A stretch of DNA of 36,627 nucleotides from Acidovorax sp. CF316 (GCF_000276605.1 NZ_AKJX01000131.1:1-36627); one strand, 5' to 3'. Positions 15,462 to 24,789 are shown, numbered from the stretch's first letter. Numbers and translations are program-made. The notes: generated from the letters alone by a model not told the origin.

Positions 15462-15546
15462 ATTTATTCATCGCAAGTCCAGACATGATCCGTTTCAGCG
15501 GGGCAGACAGCCGTTTGCCCCGAACTTCTCTCACCAAGACGCCGCC

Positions 15547-18500
15547 ATGACCCACCCCACCGCCTTCGCCGACTTCGCCCCGCGCACCCCGCTGGCCAGC
15601 CCGCTGCGCGCCGCCATCACCGCGGCCTGCCGCCGCCCGGAACCCGAGGCCCTGGCACCGCTGCTGGAGCAGGCCCGCGTGCCGCAGGAGGTGGCCGCGG
15701 CCGCGCAGCAGCTGGCACTGCGCATCGCGGGCGCGCTGCGCCAGCGCAAGGCCGCCAGCGGCCGCGCCGGCATCGTGCAGGGCCTGCTGCAGGAGTTTTC
15801 GCTGTCGTCCCAGGAGGGCGTGGCCCTGATGTGCCTGGCCGAGGCGCTGCTGCGCATCCCCGATGCGGCCACGCGCGACGCGCTGATCCGCGACAAGATC
15901 AGCAACGGCCAGTGGGAGCCGCACCTGGGCAAGAGCCCCTCGCTGTTCGTCAACGCCGCCACCTGGGGCCTGCTCATCACCGGCAAGCTGGTGGCCACAC
16001 ACAGCGAGGGCAGCCTGGGTGCATCGCTGGGCCGGCTCATCGGCCGGGGTGGCGAGCCGCTGATCCGCAAGGGCGTGGACATGGCCATGCGCATGATGGG
16101 CGAGCAGTTCGTGACCGGCGAAACCATTGCCGAGGCCCTGGCCAACGCGCGCCGCATGGAGGCCGAGGGCTTTCGCTATTCCTACGACATGCTGGGCGAG
16201 GCCGCGCTGACCAGCGCCGATGCCGAGCGCTACTACGCCTCCTACGAGCAGGCCATCCACGCCATCGGCAAGGCATCGGCCGGGCGCGGCATCTACGAGG
16301 GCCCGGGCATCTCGATCAAGCTGTCGGCCCTGCACCCGCGCTACAGCCGCGCGCAATTCGGCCGCGTGATGGACGAGCTCTACCCCCTGGTGCTGCGCCT
16401 GACCGAGCTGGCCAGGAGCTATGACATCGGCATCAACATCGACGCCGAGGAGGCCGACCGGCTGGAGATCTCGCTCGACCTGCTGGAGCGCCTGTGCCAC
16501 GCCGAGAGTCTGGCAGGCTGGAACGGCATCGGCTTCGTGATCCAGGCCTACCAGAAGCGCTGCCCCTACGTCATCGACTTCGTGATCGACCTGGCCCGGC
16601 GCACGCGCCGCCGCCTCATGGTGCGCCTGGTCAAGGGCGCCTACTGGGACAGCGAGATCAAGCGCGCCCAGATCGACGGCCTCGCCGACTACCCGGTCTA
16701 CACGCGCAAGGTGCACACCGACATTTCCTACGTGGCCTGCGCGCGCAAGCTGCTGGCCGCGCCCGAGGCCGTGTACCCCCAGTTCGCCACGCACAACGCC
16801 GAGACCCTGGCCACCATCTACCAGCTGGCGGGCAGCAACTACTACGCGGGCCAGTACGAGTTCCAGTGCCTGCACGGCATGGGCGAGCCGCTGTATGAGC
16901 AGGTAGTGGGCGCCGTCACCGCCGGCAAGCTGGGCCGGCCCTGCCGCATCTACGCCCCGGTGGGCACGCACGAGACGCTGCTGGCCTACCTGGTGCGCCG
17001 CCTGCTGGAGAACGGCGCCAACACCTCCTTCGTGAACCGCATCGCCGACGAGACCATCGCCCTGGCCGAGCTGGTGCGCAGCCCCGTTCAGGTGGTGGAC
17101 GAAACCGCCGCCCGCGAAGGCACCGCCGGCCTGCCCCACCCGCGCATCCCGCTGCCAGGGGCGCTGTACGGCCATGGCCGCGCCAACTCGCAAGGTCTCG
17201 ACATCGCCAGCGACGCCACGCTGGCGCAACTGGGCGCCACCCTGCAGGCCAGTGCGCTGCACGATTGGAAGGCCGGCCCGCTCCTGGCCACCGATGCCCC
17301 CGCCGGCCCCACCACCCCGGTACGCAACCCTGCCGACCTGCGCGACGTGGTCGGCCAGGTGCAGGAGGCCACGGCCGACGACGTGGACCAGGCACTGAAG
17401 CACGCACAGCAGGCGGCACCCGCCTGGGCCGCCACCGCCCCCGCCGAGCGCGCTGCCGCCCTGCAGCGCACGGCCGACCTGCTCGAAGAGCGCCTGCAGC
17501 CGCTGATGGGCCTGTTGATGCGCGAGGCCGGCAAGAGCGCCAGCAACGCCATCGCCGAGGTGCGCGAGGCCGTGGACTTCCTGCGCTACTACGCGGCCCA
17601 GGTCGCCACCACCTTCGACAACGCCACGCACCTCCCGCTGGGCCCCGTGGCCTGCATCAGCCCCTGGAACTTTCCGCTGGCCATCTTCATGGGCCAGGTG
17701 GCCGCGGCGCTGGCCGCCGGCAACACGGTGCTGGCCAAGCCGGCCGAGCAGACGCCGCTCGTCGCCGCCGAAGCCGTGCGCCTGCTGTGGCAGGCCGGCG
17801 TACCGCGCGGCGCGGTGCAGCTGCTGCCCGGCCAGGGCGAGACCGTGGGCGCGCGCCTGATCGGCGATGCCCGGGTGATGGGTGCCATGTTCACCGGCTC
17901 CACCGAGGTGGCGCGCATCCTGCAAAAGACCATTGCGGGCCGGCTCGATGCCGCTGGCCGCCCCATCCCGCTGATCGCCGAGACGGGCGGGCAGAACGCC
18001 ATGATCGTGGATTCCTCGGCCCTGGTGGAACAGGTGGTCACCGATGCGGTCTCGTCGGCCTTCGACAGTGCGGGCCAACGCTGCTCGGCCCTGCGCGTGC
18101 TGTGCGTGCAGGAGGATGCCGCTGACCGCGTGGTCGAGATGCTCCAGGGCGCCATGGGCGAGCTGCGCATGGGCAACCCCGGTGCCCTCGCGGTGGACGT
18201 GGGCCCGGTGATCGACGCGGAAGCCCAAGGCGGCATCCACAGGCACATCGAGGCCTTCAAGGGCCGTGGCCACCGTGTATTCCAGCACTGCCGCAGCGAT
18301 GCTGCCGAGGCTGCGCAGGGCACCTTCGTGCCGCCCACGCTGATCGAGCTGAACAGCATCAGCGAGCTGCAGCGCGAGGTCTTCGGCCCCGTGCTGCACC
18401 TGGTGCGCTATGCCCGCCAGGACCTGGACCAGCTGCTCGACCAGATCAACGCAACCGGCTACGGCCTGACCCAGGGCGTGCACACCCGCATCGACGAAAC

Positions 18501-19290
18501 CATCGCCCGCGTGGTGGACCGCGCGCACGCCGGCAACGTCTACGTCAACCGCAACATGGTGGGCGCCGTGGTGGGCGTGCAGCCCTTTGGGGGCGAAGGC
18601 CTGTCGGGAACCGGGCCCAAGGCCGGCGGCCCCCTGTACCTGCTGCGCCTGCTGGCCGAGCGCCCGGCCGACGCGCTGGCACGGACCTTAGCCGCCGCCG
18701 ACCGCGCCGCCCCGCCCGACCTGGCTGCACGCGACCAGCTGCTGATGCCGCTGCGTGCGCTGGAACGCTGGGCGCAGATGGGCAACCAGGCCACGCTGGC
18801 CGCCACCTGCCGCCGCTTTGCCGGCGAAAGCCAGAGCGGCACGGCGCGCACCCTGCCCGGCCCCACGGGCGAGCGCAATGTCTACAGCCTGCTGCCCCGC
18901 GCCACGGTGCTGTGCATCGCCTCTGCCGAGGATGACGTACTGACCCAACTGGCCGCCGTGCTGGCCAGCGGCGGCAAGGCCGTGTGGAGCGATGCCCACA
19001 CCGCCCTGCGCACCACCCTGCCCGCCGAGGTGCAGGCACGCATCGTGACCACGGGGAACGCCCTGGGGGATAGCAGCATCGAACTGGCTGCGGTGCTGCA
19101 CCATGGCAGCCCTGAAGCCTTGCGCAGCGTGTGCGAACAGCTCGCGCGCCGACCTGGCCCCATCGTCGCCGCCACGGCGCTGCCCCCGGGCAGCACCGTG
19201 GTACCGCTGGAGCGGCTGGTCATCGAGCGTGCCCTGAGCGTGAACACGGCCGCAGCGGGCGGCAATGCGAGCCTGATGACCATCGGCTGA
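15547..19290 (+). CDS. putA: Bifunctional proline dehydrogenase / glutamate-semialdehyde dehydrogenase PutA
   Basis: This is a 1247-residue two-step enzyme that turns proline into glutamate. The FAD-dependent proline dehydrogenase barrel covers about residues 170-475 (RLMVRLVKGAYWDSEIKRAQ and GSNYYAGQYEFQCLHGMGEPLYE). The NAD-dependent dehydrogenase covers about 555-1015, with Glu812 in AETGGQNAMI and the catalytic Cys846 in AGQRCSALRV. A further C-terminal domain of about 200 residues is present, as in long PutA proteins. The DNA-binding ribbon-helix-helix seen at the N-terminus of E. coli PutA is absent, so this PutA cannot repress its own gene. The divergent Lrp-type gene fills that gap. 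The ATG at 15547 starts MTHPTAFADF; upstream in-frame sequence is the regulator region. Confidence 0.95.
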   Translation: MTHPTAFADFAPRTPLASPLRAAITAACRRPEPEALAPLLEQARVPQEVAAAAQQLALRIAGALRQRKAASGRAGIVQGLLQEFSLSSQEGVALMCLAEALLRIPDAATRDALIRDKISNGQWEPHLGKSPSLFVNAATWGLLITGKLVATHSEGSLGASLGRLIGRGGEPLIRKGVDMAMRMMGEQFVTGETIAEALANARRMEAEGFRYSYDMLGEAALTSADAERYYASYEQAIHAIGKASAGRGIYEGPGISIKLSALHPRYSRAQFGRVMDELYPLVLRLTELARSYDIGINIDAEEADRLEISLDLLERLCHAESLAGWNGIGFVIQAYQKRCPYVIDFVIDLARRTRRRLMVRLVKGAYWDSEIKRAQIDGLADYPVYTRKVHTDISYVACARKLLAAPEAVYPQFATHNAETLATIYQLAGSNYYAGQYEFQCLHGMGEPLYEQVVGAVTAGKLGRPCRIYAPVGTHETLLAYLVRRLLENGANTSFVNRIADETIALAELVRSPVQVVDETAAREGTAGLPHPRIPLPGALYGHGRANSQGLDIASDATLAQLGATLQASALHDWKAGPLLATDAPAGPTTPVRNPADLRDVVGQVQEATADDVDQALKHAQQAAPAWAATAPAERAAALQRTADLLEERLQPLMGLLMREAGKSASNAIAEVREAVDFLRYYAAQVATTFDNATHLPLGPVACISPWNFPLAIFMGQVAAALAAGNTVLAKPAEQTPLVAAEAVRLLWQAGVPRGAVQLLPGQGETVGARLIGDARVMGAMFTGSTEVARILQKTIAGRLDAAGRPIPLIAETGGQNAMIVDSSALVEQVVTDAVSSAFDSAGQRCSALRVLCVQEDAADRVVEMLQGAMGELRMGNPGALAVDVGPVIDAEAQGGIHRHIEAFKGRGHRVFQHCRSDAAEAAQGTFVPPTLIELNSISELQREVFGPVLHLVRYARQDLDQLLDQINATGYGLTQGVHTRIDETIARVVDRAHAGNVYVNRNMVGAVVGVQPFGGEGLSGTGPKAGGPLYLLRLLAERPADALARTLAAADRAAPPDLAARDQLLMPLRALERWAQMGNQATLAATCRRFAGESQSGTARTLPGPTGERNVYSLLPRATVLCIASAEDDVLTQLAAVLASGGKAVWSDAHTALRTTLPAEVQARIVTTGNALGDSSIELAAVLHHGSPEALRSVCEQLARRPGPIVAATALPPGSTVVPLERLVIERALSVNTAAAGGNASLMTIG

Positions 19291-19306
19291 GCTTTGTGGA
19301 GCGCGC

Positions 19307-20304
19307 TCACTCGATGGAGATGTTGCGCTCCTTGATCAGCTTGGACCAGCGCTCGCTCTCGCTGGCGATGAAGCGGGCGAAGTCCTCGCGGGTTCCGCCA
19401 CCGAACTCGTTGTTCTGCGACTGGATGATGTCCCTGACCTCGGGCCGTTCGATCGCCTTGGCGAAGGCTTCATGCAGCCGGGCCACGATAGCCGGCGGGG
19501 TTCCCTTGGGCGCGACGTAGCCCATCCAGTTGGACACGGTCACCTGCGGGTAGCCGAGCTCCGCGAAGCTGGGCGTGTCCGGCAGGGTCGACAGGCGCTT
19601 GGCCGAGGTGACGGCGATGGGCCGGATCTTGCCGGCCTTGATGGACTGCAGCGCTGCGCCCGTCTGCTCGAACATCAGGTCCACCTGCCCGGCCAGCAGT
19701 GCGGTGGCGGCAGGGCCGCCGCCCTTGAACGGAATGCCCACCATGTCGATGCCTGCGGTGCTTTCGAACAGCTCCGCCGAAAGATGGTGTGCGCCCCCGG
19801 GCCCCGCGTTGGCAATGTTCAGCGAACCCGGGGCCTTCTTCGCTGCCGTGACGATGTCGGCGACCGTCTTGTACGGCTTGCTGGCGGGGGTCGAGAGCAC
19901 CAGCGGGCTCTTCTCCAGCAGGATGATCGGAACCAGGCTCTCGGGCGCGAAGTTCAGCTTGGGATAGATCCAGGGATTCACCGCCAGGGGGCCGAAGCTG
20001 CCCATGCCGATGGTGTAACCGTCCGGCGCGGCGCGGGCCAGCATTTCCGTGCCGATGTTGCCGCTGGCCCCCGGCTTGTTGTCCACGACCACCGGCTGGC
20101 CCAGGATGGCCGAGAGCTGCTGCGCCACCAGGCGTGTCTTGACGTCCGTATTACCGCCCGCGGCGAAGGGCACGATGATCGTGATGGCCTTTGCCGGGTA
20201 GGGCGCCGCCCCTTGCTGCGCGTGGGCGAGGCCCGGCGCTGCGCAGGCAAGCAGCGCAGCGGCGATCGCCGTCCTTCGGGTCCATGTGGGTGCGTGCGGT
20301 GCAT
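19307..20304 (-). CDS. Bug/TctC-family periplasmic binding protein, apparent 5' frameshift
   Basis: From 20173 down to 19307 the frame encodes a complete Bug (tripartite tricarboxylate receptor, TctC-like) protein: IIVPFAAGGNTDVKTRL, VVVDNKPGASGNIGTE, GSFGPLAVNPW, and the C-terminal KAIERPEVRDII. Such proteins bind carboxylates in the periplasm. The same frame reads further upstream through a signal-peptide-like TRRTAIAAALLACAAPGLAHAQQ (about 20281-20213) but meets TAA at 20384-20386 with no ATG, GTG or TTG between it and 20173. A well-placed ATG at 20304, with GGAG 8 bases upstream, lies one base out of frame. One indel between about 20300 and 20275 would restore a normal gene. It is either a sequencing error or a recent frameshift. 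It is convergent with putA and divergent from the aconitase gene. Confidence 0.78.
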
Positions 20305-20387
20305 GGTCTGTTCTCCATCTATAGGTGAGGGGTGTGCGGGCCGGCGCTCCTTCAAGTGCGCTTCGGGCACTTCGGGTTTGCGCTTAA

Positions 20388-20413
20388 TTGCATTTTACGG
20401 TTGTAATATGCAA
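20388..20413. promoter_or_regulatory. Inverted repeat in the Bug/aconitase divergent region
   Basis: TTGCAT (20388-20393) and ATGCAA (20408-20413) are complementary arms separated by 14 AT-rich bases, just ahead of the aconitase start. A FadR/GntR-type regulator encoded in the same operon could bind here. A TAATAT at 20404-20409 could be the -10 element; no good -35 is seen. Confidence 0.4.
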
Positions 20414-20424
20414 AAATAGAACCT

Positions 20425-23073
20425 ATGGAAAACACCAATGCCTGCCCTTCCGGGCAATTCGAGGTCGACGGAGAGGTGCTGCACGCCGTGGATCTGCCGG
20501 CCCTGTTCGGTCCGCGCCTGGCGCGCCTGCCGGTGGTACTGCGCCTGCTGCTGGAGAACGCCGTGCGCAACATGCAGGGGGCGGAGAGGGACGCCGCCGT
20601 CGATGCCCTGCTCGCCTGGCTGGACACCGGTACCAGCACGGCTGAAATTGCCTTCCAGCCGGGCCGCGTGCTGATGCATGACACGACCAGCACCCCGGCG
20701 CTGGTGGACATCGCGGGCATGCGCGACGCGCTGGCAGAGGCCGGTGTCGACCCCGCAGTGCTGAACCCCGGGCTGCCGGTCGATGTCTCGGTGGACCACT
20801 CGCTGGCCGTCGAGATCCATGCCCGGCGCGATGCCCTGGCGCGCAACCTGGAGCACGAAATCCGCAGGAACGGCGAGCGCTACCGCTTCCTGCGCTGGGC
20901 AGCCGCGGTGCTCGATGGGGTGCGCATCCACCCCCCGGGCACGGGCATCATGCACACCATCAACCTGGAGCAACTGGCGACGGTGGTCACCACCGAGGTC
21001 CGGGGCGGCGTGCGCTGGGCCCTGCCCGACATGATGATCGGCACCGACAGCCACACGCCCATGGTCAACGGCATCGGCGTGCTGGGCTGGGGCGTGGGCG
21101 GGCTGGAGGCGCAGACCGTGATGTTCGGCATGCCCACCATGCTGCGCATACCCGACGTCATCGGCGTCAAGCTCACCGGCGCCCTGGCGCCCGGCGTGCT
21201 GGCGACGGACCTGGCACTGACCGTGACACAGCGCTTGCGCGCAATCGGCGTGTCGGGCGAGTTCGTCGAGTTCTACGGCCCGGGCGTGTCCACGCTGACT
21301 GCAGGCCAGCGCAGCGTGGTGGCCAACATGGCACCCGAATACGGCGCCACGACCGGCTTCTTCCCGGTGGACGGCCAGACCACCGCCTACCTGCTTGGCA
21401 CGGGCCGCAGCGCGGCGCAGGTGCGGCTGGTCGAGGCCTGCCTGCGCTTTGCCGGGCTGTGGTTCGACCCCGAGGCCGAGCCCACCTTCACACGCCGCAT
21501 CGAGGTCGACCTGACCACGGTGGGCATGCACATCGCCGGCCCGCAAAGGCCGCAGGACCTGCTCGACCACGGCGATGCGGCGCGGGTTCTGCGCGCCATC
21601 GGCTTCACGCCGCGGGCGGACGCCGGGCCGGGTGCGGGACTGCCGCGCCATGCCATCGCCATCGCCGCGATCACCAGTTGCACCAACACCTCGGACCCGG
21701 CCCTGCTGATCGCCGCCGGCCTGGTGGCGCGCAAGGCGCGCGCGCTGGGCATGCAGGTGCCCCACTGGGTCAAGACCTCGCTCGGGCCCGGCTCTCCGGC
21801 CGCCGCCTCGTACCTGAAGCGCGCCGGCCTGCTGGACGACCTGTCGGCCGTGGGTTTCGACATCGTCGGCCATGGCTGCACCACCTGCATCGGCAACCCC
21901 GGCCCCCTGCCCGAGATCATCCGCAGCGAGCTGGCGCAGGGCCGCATCCGCCCGGTGGCGGCGATCTCGGGCAACCGCAACTTCCCCGGGCGCGTGCACC
22001 CCGACCTGGACCTGGGCTTCCTCATGTCGCCCCCGCTGGTCATCGCCTTCGCGCTGGCCGGCGATGCCGAGCGCAACCTGCGCGAAGAACCGATCCAGAC
22101 CCTGGCCGACGGGCGCCAGGTGTTCCTCCGCGACCTCTGGCCCAGCCACGGGGAGGTCGCCCGCATCACCGCGCAGGCAGTGCAGGCACCCGACTTCGCA
22201 CGCGACTTCCGCATCGCCAGCCAGTCGCCGCTGTGGCACCAGCTGGACGCGCCGGCCACGCCGCGCTTTCCCTGGGACCCGGCGTCCACGGCCCTGCGGC
22301 GCCCGCCGTTCGCCTCTCTCGACCAAGGCAGCCAGCTGGGCCGCTACACGGCCTACCCGCTGCTGGTTGTCGGCAACGACATCACCACCGACCACATCTC
22401 CCCCGCCAGCGCCATTCCGCCCGACAGCCTGGTGGCCGACTTCCTGGTGGCGCGCGGCGATGACCGCAACGACCTCAACGTCTTCGCCTCGCGGCGCGGC
22501 AACTGGGAAGTGATGCTGCGCGCGGCCTTCCACAGCAAGACGCTGGTGAACCGGCTGGCCCCCGGCGCGCCCGTGGCCCACACCCTGCACGCCCCAAGCG
22601 GGCAGGTGCTGCCGATCTGGGAGGCCGCAGCGCGCTACCGCGAGGAAGGCCACGCCGTGGTGCTGGTGGCCGGCGAACGCTATGGCACGGGCTCATCGCG
22701 CGACTGGGCCGCCAAGGGCCAGCGGCTCCTGGGCATCCGCGCGGTGCTGGCCATGGGCTTCGAGCGCATCCACCGCTCCAACCTGGTGGGCATGGGCATC
22801 CTGCCGCTGCGCTTTGCCCGGGGTGTCGGCCCCGACACCCTGGCCCTGCAGCCGGGTGACCGCATCGTGGTGGACGCCCCGGCCCAGGGACTTGACCCGC
22901 GCTGCCAGGTACCCGTGGAGATCTTGCGCGCCAACGGCACGCGCGAGACCCTGGTGACCACCGCGGGGGTGGAGACCCAGCTCGAAGTGGAACTGCTGCG
23001 CAACGGCGGCGTGATCCCGCTGATCCTGCGCCAGACGATGGCCGCTCATGCGAAAACACCGGTCGCAGCGTAG
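20425..23073 (+). CDS. acnA: Aconitate hydratase (AcnA/IRP type)
   Basis: This 882-residue enzyme of the AcnA/IRP aconitase branch interconverts citrate and isocitrate. The three ligands of the [4Fe-4S] cluster are Cys419 (ITSCTNTSDP), Cys485 and Cys488 (GHGCTTCIGNPG). Substrate-binding segments such as MMIGTDSHTPMVNGIG, VAAISGNRNFPGRVHP and, in the swivel domain, AGERYGTGSSRDWAAKG are intact. Its place beside a TctC-like receptor and a GntR regulator suggests a copy used for a special tricarboxylate pathway rather than the main TCA enzyme; that is inference. The message leader appears very short, with no Shine-Dalgarno before the ATG at 20425. The stop is 34 bases before the GntR gene. Confidence 0.9.
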   Translation: MENTNACPSGQFEVDGEVLHAVDLPALFGPRLARLPVVLRLLLENAVRNMQGAERDAAVDALLAWLDTGTSTAEIAFQPGRVLMHDTTSTPALVDIAGMRDALAEAGVDPAVLNPGLPVDVSVDHSLAVEIHARRDALARNLEHEIRRNGERYRFLRWAAAVLDGVRIHPPGTGIMHTINLEQLATVVTTEVRGGVRWALPDMMIGTDSHTPMVNGIGVLGWGVGGLEAQTVMFGMPTMLRIPDVIGVKLTGALAPGVLATDLALTVTQRLRAIGVSGEFVEFYGPGVSTLTAGQRSVVANMAPEYGATTGFFPVDGQTTAYLLGTGRSAAQVRLVEACLRFAGLWFDPEAEPTFTRRIEVDLTTVGMHIAGPQRPQDLLDHGDAARVLRAIGFTPRADAGPGAGLPRHAIAIAAITSCTNTSDPALLIAAGLVARKARALGMQVPHWVKTSLGPGSPAAASYLKRAGLLDDLSAVGFDIVGHGCTTCIGNPGPLPEIIRSELAQGRIRPVAAISGNRNFPGRVHPDLDLGFLMSPPLVIAFALAGDAERNLREEPIQTLADGRQVFLRDLWPSHGEVARITAQAVQAPDFARDFRIASQSPLWHQLDAPATPRFPWDPASTALRRPPFASLDQGSQLGRYTAYPLLVVGNDITTDHISPASAIPPDSLVADFLVARGDDRNDLNVFASRRGNWEVMLRAAFHSKTLVNRLAPGAPVAHTLHAPSGQVLPIWEAAARYREEGHAVVLVAGERYGTGSSRDWAAKGQRLLGIRAVLAMGFERIHRSNLVGMGILPLRFARGVGPDTLALQPGDRIVVDAPAQGLDPRCQVPVEILRANGTRETLVTTAGVETQLEVELLRNGGVIPLILRQTMAAHAKTPVAA

Positions 23074-23107
23074 GTCCGCGGGCGCCGGGCGTGGAAAATC
23101 GGTCCCC

Positions 23108-24043
23108 ATGAAGACCGAATCCACCATTCCGGCCCAGATCATCGCGCTCGCCCAGTCCGAGCAGTGGGCGCTGGGCACGCACCTCAAGGCCCAGGGGCTG
23201 GCCGACCGCCTGCGCGTGTCGCGCTCGCCCATCAACGACGCACTGCAACTGCTGGCGGACAAGGGCGTGCTGTCGCGCGAGCGCAACCGCGGCTACTTCC
23301 TGGCGGCCCTGCCCACGGACCTGTCCAGCGAGACACTGGAGGAGATCGGTGTGTCCGAGACCGACGCCGTGGGCACAGCCTACTTTCGCATCGCCGAGGA
23401 CCGGCTGCGCGGCCTGTTGCCGGACAGCATCACCGAAACGGCCCTGCGCGCGCGCTACCAGCTCACGCTGGGCCAGTTCACCGCCGTGCTGGGCCGCATC
23501 GCCCAGGAGGGCTGGGCCGAGCGCAAACCGGGCTACGGCTGGGAGTTCACCTCCATGCTGACCACGCCCGACAGCCTGCTGCAGTCCTACCGGCTGCGCC
23601 TGGCGCTGGAGCCGGCGGCCTTGCTGGAGCCGGGCTACCAGCTCGACGCCCAGGTGCTTGCGCGCTGCCGCGCCGCCGAAATGCATTTGCTGCAGGGCGG
23701 CATCGCCACCGACACGGCCGACCAGTTGCACGACCGGGGCGTGCGCTTCCATGAGTCGCTGATCGAGGCCTCGGGCAATGCCTTCTTCATCGACACCATC
23801 CGCCGCGTCAACCGCGTGCGCCGCCTGCTCTCGTACCGCTCGATGAAAGACCGCAGCCGCTACCAGCAGCACTGCGAGCAGCACCTGCACATCCTGCAAC
23901 TGCTGGAGCACGAGCGCAACGAAGAGGCATCGCTGGCGATGCGCGAACACCTTTCCAGCACGCTGCGCAACCTGGCGCAGATCAGCGACCTCCTGCAGGC
24001 CCCCTCCGCCCCGCGCGGCAAGCCCCCAGCACCCACGGCATGA
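23108..24043 (+). CDS. GntR/FCD-family regulator with two winged-helix domains
   Basis: This encodes 311 residues. Residues about 5-68 form a GntR winged helix (HLKAQGLADRLRVSRSPIND, then ADKGVLSRERNRGYFLA). A second, similar unit follows at about 85-150 (ITETALRARYQLTLGQFTAV, then AQEGWAERKPGYGWEF). The C-terminal FCD ligand domain (about 155-295) keeps its metal-binding positions in VRFHESLIEASGN, CEQHLHIL and MREHLSS. Ordinary FCD regulators have one winged helix and about 220-250 residues, so this one is long. FCD regulators usually sense an organic acid. It is probably co-transcribed with the aconitase and controls the local genes. ATG at 23108 is chosen; 23048 would add a basic tail overlapping acnA. 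It overlaps the next gene by ATGA. Confidence 0.85.
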   Translation: MKTESTIPAQIIALAQSEQWALGTHLKAQGLADRLRVSRSPINDALQLLADKGVLSRERNRGYFLAALPTDLSSETLEEIGVSETDAVGTAYFRIAEDRLRGLLPDSITETALRARYQLTLGQFTAVLGRIAQEGWAERKPGYGWEFTSMLTTPDSLLQSYRLRLALEPAALLEPGYQLDAQVLARCRAAEMHLLQGGIATDTADQLHDRGVRFHESLIEASGNAFFIDTIRRVNRVRRLLSYRSMKDRSRYQQHCEQHLHILQLLEHERNEEASLAMREHLSSTLRNLAQISDLLQAPSAPRGKPPAPTA

Positions 24044-24789
24044 ACACCTCCGCATCCCCCGACCTCCTTCAGGCCCTTGCGCCCACCGGCGTGCTGCGCG
24101 CCTCCATCAACCTGGGCAACCCCATCCTCGCGCGCCGCGACGGCGACGGCCAGGCCGCGGGCGTCTCGGTGGACCTGGCCCAGGCCTTCGTCCACCGGCT
24201 GGGCATCGGGCTCGAGCTCGTCGTCGTCGACGCGGCGGGCAAGTCGGTGGACGTGGTCACCGAGGAAAGGGCCGACATCGGCTTCTTCGCGATCGACCCG
24301 GTGCGGGGTGCTGGCATCGCCTTCACCGCGCCCTACGTGCTGATCGAAGGCGCCTACCTGGTGCGCGATGCCTCGCCGCTGCACAACAACGAGGACGTGG
24401 ACCGCCCTGGCCAGACCATCACGGTCGGCAAGGGCAGCGCCTACGACCTGTACCTCACACGGGAAATCCGGCATGCGCAGATCGTGCGCGCCCCCACCTC
24501 GCCCACGGTGGTGGACACCTTCGTGGAACAGCACCTGGATGTCGCGGCCGGCGTGAAGCAGCAGCTGCAGGCCGATGCACAGCGCATCGCCGGCTTGCGC
24601 CTGCTGCCCGGGCGCTTCATGGTGATCCAGCAGGCCATGGGCCTGCCGCGCTCCCGGGATGCGGCCGCGGTCCGATTCCTGGGGGCCTTTGTCGAGGAGG
24701 TGAAAGCCAGCGGCTTTGTCGCGCAGGCGCTGGCCAGGCATGGCATCGAGGGCGCTTCCGTTGCACCAGCCGAGCAAAGGCAGGACTGA
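24040..24789 (+). CDS. Solute-binding-protein family 3 domain without signal peptide
   Basis: This is a 249-residue protein with the type 3 (amino-acid) extracellular binding-protein fold: GVLRASINLGNPILA, then GVSVDLAQAFVHRLG, ERADIGFFAIDPVRGAGIAFTAPY, ITVGKGSAYDLYLTR and the final LARHGIEGA. These mark a complete two-lobe binding domain from residue 14 onward. No signal peptide or lipobox is present; the first 13 residues are polar (MNTSASPDLLQAL), so it is probably cytoplasmic. Its ATG overlaps the stop of the GntR gene (ATGA), which implies coupled translation. No permease or ATPase gene lies nearby. It may be a cytoplasmic ligand sensor or an enzyme of the same fold; cyclohexadienyl dehydratase PheC is one known case. 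Its function is not known. Confidence 0.8.
   Translation: MNTSASPDLLQALAPTGVLRASINLGNPILARRDGDGQAAGVSVDLAQAFVHRLGIGLELVVVDAAGKSVDVVTEERADIGFFAIDPVRGAGIAFTAPYVLIEGAYLVRDASPLHNNEDVDRPGQTITVGKGSAYDLYLTREIRHAQIVRAPTSPTVVDTFVEQHLDVAAGVKQQLQADAQRIAGLRLLPGRFMVIQQAMGLPRSRDAAAVRFLGAFVEEVKASGFVAQALARHGIEGASVAPAEQRQD

Noticed and set aside
15433-18528. A 1031-codon open frame antisense to putA.
   Set aside because: Low-complexity Gly/Val/His/Arg translation with no known motif; it exactly shadows the codon phase of putA.
19299-19308. GAGCGCGCTC palindrome between putA and the Bug gene as a terminator.
   Set aside because: The stem is too short and lacks a loop and T-run.
20395-22653. A 752-codon open frame antisense to the aconitase gene.
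   Set aside because: Same shadow effect; the aconitase on the other strand has all its catalytic residues.
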